Below the pieces are notes generated by a model. It saw only the letters and a program-made list of their open reading frames with translations. It ran no database searches and had not been told where the DNA came from. A program made the position numbers and the translations under genes. This document shows, in pieces, positions 18,797-22,152 of a DNA stretch of 22,152 nucleotides; the first letter of the stretch is position 1; each line of letters starts with the position of its first letter. Location of the stretch: contig JAYMSP010002868.1 of assembly GCA_036897095.1 (NCBI GenBank), forward strand, positions 1 to 22,152, in the 5' to 3' direction. Origin of the DNA: Plantago elongata (lineage: Eukaryota > Streptophyta > Magnoliopsida > Lamiales > Plantaginaceae).

Positions 18797-18859
18797 TGTG
18801 TCTGATAGACTATGTAATTGTATTATCAAAAGAATAGTATATATATTAGAATCCTACTG

Positions 18860-19096
18860 GTCTATTGTGACAATGTTAATGCCATCTATCTTTCCGGCAA
18901 CCCTGTGCAACATCAACGCACAAAGCACATTGAAATGGACATTCATTTCGCCCGGGAAAAGGTTGCTAAGGGCGAAGCTCGCATTCACCATGTTCCATCT
19001 CACTATCAAATTGCATATATCTTCACGAAGGGGCCTCCGCGCATACTCTTTGATGATTTTCGTGACAGTCTCAGTGTCAGGCTTCGACTGCGAGGG
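18860..19096 (+). pseudogene. Copia polyprotein RNase H fragment
   Basis: The frame reads VYCDNVNAIYLSGNP, QHQRTKHIEMDIHFAREKV and FDDFRDSLSVRL, characteristic of the copia RNase H C-terminus. In the block normally written QIADIFTKG the sequence is QIAYIFTKG, so the Asp that I understand to be the last catalytic acid is Tyr. With no upstream polyprotein and this change, the fragment is non-functional. Confidence 0.9.
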
Positions 19097-19254
19097 TGTG
19101 ATATATTATGTAATTATATCAACAATAGAATAGTATATATATTAGAATCCTAGTTAGATTAGTCTCCTAATTCCTAATTAGATTAGTCTCTAAATTATAG
19201 CCTACATTATAGGTCTTGTAACATGTATGAATGCACATGAATTATTATTCGACA
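19097..19254 (+). repeat. 3' LTR of the copia remnant
   Basis: It starts TGTGATATATTATG after the purine tract. It contains an internal near-duplication (TTAGATTAGTCTC.TAA) and a CTTGTAACATGTATGAATG stretch typical of the LTR 3' part, and it probably ends in TTCGACA. The right end is inferred from the terminal CA. Confidence 0.7.
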
Positions 19255-19262
19255 TTCCTACA

Positions 19263-19928
19263 ATGTCTATATATGTCATGTCACCATGTGTGGATACGTG
19301 ATTTTCCTGCCAAGTTACTTTTAAGCATGTTCGTATGTACATCTCAAATCCCTCATGATGATGAAATGTCTCATCGGAAAGTGTAAAAAGATGTTGGATT
19401 GGAGAAAAACATACAAGAAGGGAGAGTAGGCACCTTCTTTTATTGATGATTGTCCGACATATATGTATCTTATTTTTTCGACACGCCACATTGATATGTG
19501 TATTCAACACGTGTTTAATGTAATGTATATTTGTCCATGTGTGGAGACATGATTTCTCTAGTTTGTCATTTTAACTTGTAAACATATTCGTACATCTCAA
19601 ATCTCTTATAATAATAAAATATCTGAACGGGAGTATAAAAATATGTTGGATTGGAGACAACAAATAAGAAGGGAGAGCAAGCGCTTTCTTTAATTGATTG
19701 TCTGACATATACGTATTAAAATTTTCCGACACGCCATATTGATATGTGTATTTGACACGTGTTCCATATAATGCAGATTTATATTTTTTCTCATAAGTTT
19801 CGACTTTTAAACATATATATTTGTTCATATTTTAAATTCTTCGTGACGATGTAATATCTCCTCGACCCGAAAGTGTAAAAACACGTTGGATCGGAGAAAA
19901 CATATAAAAAGGGAGAGTAGTAGGTCAC
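19263..19928 (+). repeat. Three tandem copies of a ~250-bp unit (third partial)
   Basis: The copies are about 19263-19522, 19523-19770 and 19771-19928. Landmarks repeat in order: CATRTTCGT, ACATCTCAAATC, GTGTAAAAA, GTTGGATTGGAGA, AAGGGAGAG, TTGTCYGACATATA, CGACACGCCA and GACACGTGTT. The third copy stops after AAGGGAGAGTAG and lacks the GACACG part. GTTGGAT recurs at offsets of 252 and 240 bp. Each full unit carries an ACACGTGT palindrome. Confidence 0.85.
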
Positions 19929-20330
19929 AAGGGGGAGTGTTGCGAGTATGATGTAGTTTGTCCAAGTCCAGCAGCAGGTTGAGTTGAGCCGACGGACGAC
20001 GACGACCCCATACTATTATGGTGTCCGTATGCGGCGAAGTAATGGGCCCACAAGGTCCTTCATTCATTTCGGATCTTCTTCTTCACCACATGACAAACTC
20101 TCATTTCGTCACCTTTCTCTATAGCAGAATTTTAATATTATTATTTAATACATCGGCACCTTTCTTGCTGCCTCAAAGGTCAATGTTTGCTCAAACTCTG
20201 TTCTTTCAATATATATTTCAATTTGCAGTATGTTTGTCTTTTTGTACACGGGTAGATAGCTATGTTTCTTCCTTAACGGAATTTTTATTCAATTTTCAAT
20301 TGAATATATTATGAGGCAGTTGAAACTGTT
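19929..20330 (+). other. Possible second LTR start after a purine tract, then unassigned DNA
   Basis: CAAGGGGGAG followed directly by TGTTGCGAGTATG at 19928-19950 has the form of a copia polypurine tract plus LTR start. A GC-rich stretch (GACGGACGACGACGACC) follows at about 19990-20010, unusual for this window. No second LTR copy or primer-binding site is present, so it could be a solo LTR fragment. The open frame at 20018-20314 has no recognisable domain. Confidence 0.35.
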
Positions 20331-21745
20331 TTGACCACATGAGATGATTTTTTAGACCTAGCTAGTTAGACGTGACCACAAGACTGTGAAAATTATATTT
20401 GGTCAACCTGTCGTATATAAGTAATTAATGTATATTGGTGCATAAATTTTGCTTTGTCAAAATTAATGTACTTGGTCTCAACTCTCAACATTCATTTTAC
20501 CAGAACAAAAAGAGAGTTTTTTTTTATAGGCTAAACATGTAAGATTCATTTTATATTATTATAATAAATCGTAGATGAATCATGAAGAACAACCTAACGA
20601 ACGACACGATGAACTAGTTTATGAACTAGCAAATTGTCACCACGAGACACAAACTCTAACCTAAATAAAAAAAAACGAACTAGCTAAGGTCATCATTCAA
20701 TATAGGACCAAGAATCGAAAATCAAAGTCTGACGAACTAAAAGAATTAAGTAATGAAAAACATTATGTGTAAAGTTATGTACTCGTTTAAAGGCTTGCAA
20801 GACTGCCTAATAATAAACCGTTGCACAAATTTACTGAGTTCTTTTATTGATCTATTGCTGAAATAGGATTGTTTGGAGGAACATAGAATTTTTTCAATTT
20901 TTAATTTGCATCGTATGAACTCTTCACAATAAATAAAAAGTTATACGTAACTATTTTTTATTATAGGCGCTAAACAAATATTGCAAATATGTACTAATAG
21001 ATGTTAGTACAACATAATACACGATCTCACCATCTTAATAAATAAAGAACTAATTATAAATTTCAGAGATTTGTATCTTATTTCGGTTCATATATACTCC
21101 TATTAAATTTTAATGGAGAAAAAAAATTGCCATTGTACATTTAGTCTGATGTTATAAACATTAAACTTGGTAAGTAAAGAGGGAACAAAGCTAGGGTGGA
21201 AAAGTGGATGCATCTCGGGATTGTAACAAATAGTTGAACCTAAAGTGATTTTAGAATGATAAGAGTCCAAAAATATAAAATCAAGCTCAAACTAGACAAA
21301 CTGCTAATGACCAAAAGAAAGAAAATAAGTCTCATTTTGAATCATAGTATATTCCTTCCACTTTCTTTTTCCTAAACTTTTCCGATACTAACCAAACCAT
21401 CACAAATTATAATGATACACTTTTATACATATCAATGGAAGACCAATTAATTAAACTAATACATGCATTCAAAATTAGTCCAAGAAAGGTTGTACGAGGT
21501 GTATCCGTAAGAGTTGACATGATTTTAATGAGCTTGAATGGATTGCGTTCGCTAGTTATATTAGAAATGTATACTCTTATTTTTCAGAATTCATATATAA
21601 CTACTTAAAAGGGCTTTTCTAACGTCAGACATAATTTAATACTTTAAACTTTTATTTTTTATTAAATATAAAGAGACTAAAATGCCCACTAAAAAATAAA
21701 ATATAATAATAATAAATATAAAATATAAAATTAATTTTATTATTA
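20331..21745. other. AT-rich intergenic DNA, nothing recognised
   Basis: No coding-like frame, RNA gene or clear repeat was found. Around 21640-21745 the sequence is almost only A and T. Confidence 0.5.
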
Positions 21746-21754
21746 AAATTAAAA

Positions 21755-21812
21755 GGTTCCCTTGGCCCGACCCATTAGGCCCATCCCGGCCCAAAAATAA
21801 AGGCGGCCCAAT
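21755..21812. repeat. GGCCC-rich block
   Basis: GGCCC or its complement occurs five or six times in about 55 bp (CTTGGCCCGACCCATTAGGC, then CCCGGCCC, GGCGGCCCA). GGCCCA matches the plant site II promoter element, but similar low-complexity blocks are common in plant LTRs and intergenic DNA. Confidence 0.45.
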
Positions 21813-21877
21813 TGAATTGATATTTGAGCTTCTATCATTCGATCAACACTTTGTTGAGCCTCAATATTAAAAAAAAG

Positions 21878-21960
21878 TAAACAATTACTGAAGTTTGAAT
21901 CTATGACTACATGGTTACATAACAAAATTCTCACCACTTGAAGAATTATCTCACATTGAA
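21878..21960 (-). mobile_element. Weak tRNA-derived SINE-like remnant
   Basis: On the minus strand TTCTTCAAGTGGTGAGA resembles a tRNA-type A box and AGATTCAAACTTC, 30-40 nt downstream, a decayed B box (GGTTCGAATCC). A run of A lies beyond it, near 21868-21876. Both boxes are degenerate, so this is only suggestive. Confidence 0.25.
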
Positions 21961-22152
21961 CATTCATTACAACAATATAGAAATATATATGAACAAAATG
22001 AAAGATAAGATATGAAATTTCACCTTAAATGTGTGGATACTATATTAGGTGCATACATGTATTTTCTTAATCTAAAAATTTGTATTGTAATTTATTTTAT
22101 ATACAATATGTTTAAAGTTGCCCACATATTGAATTTAAAATTTTTACGTGTT
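21961..22152. other. Right-edge AT-rich DNA
   Basis: No gene or repeat recognised up to the window end. Confidence 0.5.

Larger units (their letters stand above)
18797..19254 (+). mobile_element. Ty1/copia remnant: LTR start, RNase H fragment, LTR
   Basis: The first ~60 bp of an LTR (18797 to about 18857) is fused directly to the 3' end of pol, and the same LTR start recurs exactly 300 bp later at 19097 and continues to about 19254. The shared core AATAGTATATATATTAGAAT appears in both. A purine tract GCGAGGG stands just before the second LTR. Everything from the LTR interior through gag, protease, integrase and reverse transcriptase is deleted. No clear target duplication was found. Confidence 0.85.

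Noticed and set aside
18798-19133. Second plus-strand 111-codon frame over the copia RNase H fragment
   Set aside because: The recognisable RNase H motifs are in the neighbouring frame; this one is a shadow.

Overview
This window is nuclear DNA from a flowering plant, probably a eudicot. It is AT-rich, its genes have introns with plant-type splice sites, and degraded plant retrotransposons lie between and inside the genes. No rRNA, tRNA, CRISPR or bacterial-style operon was seen. The species cannot be named from the sequence.

The main gene fills the middle (12897 down to 5894, minus strand). It encodes an INDETERMINATE DOMAIN (IDD) C2H2 zinc-finger transcription factor of 585 residues, in four coding exons joined in frame by my reading (12897-12699, 12264-11868, 8736-8177, 6495-5894). 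All four family zinc fingers and both conserved C-terminal motifs are present. Intron 1 (434 bp) works only with a GC-AG splice. Intron 2 is 3.1 kb. Intron 3 (1.7 kb) contains a TRIM-like non-autonomous LTR retrotransposon inserted antisense to the gene. The presumed leader carries three short upstream ORFs, one of them a bare AUG-UGA.

To the left, on the same strand, lies a small three-exon gene (2231 down to 1461). It encodes a 157-residue protein I do not recognise, with an acidic N-terminal part and five 15-residue repeats rich in Arg, Ser and Lys. It starts with a 9-codon exon, has a NAGNAG acceptor before the last exon, and has a TATA box upstream. Between it and the IDD gene (2460-5890) are local duplications, a palindrome-bearing tandem repeat, a TTCAG-type pentamer array, a weak candidate promoter with a 25-codon ORF, and very AT-rich DNA. 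The first 550 bases hold an unassigned open stretch at the window edge and a TA microsatellite preceded by an snRNA-promoter-like motif.

The right third (about 14.1-22.1 kb) is repeat territory with no intact gene. In order it holds a foldback (MITE-like) element; a TATA box with a long pyrimidine-rich leader running into a degenerate ~300-bp tandem array, whose motif reappears inverted about 0.8 kb beyond the array's main part; an A-tailed 3'-end-like segment; a Ty1/copia remnant reduced to LTR start, RNase H and LTR; three tandem copies of a ~250-bp unit; a possible second LTR start; and a weak SINE-like remnant. The 16.1-18.26 kb block is the best candidate for something not easily classified. 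It looks more like a decayed non-autonomous transposon, or a gene leader expanded by repeats, than a new functional system.
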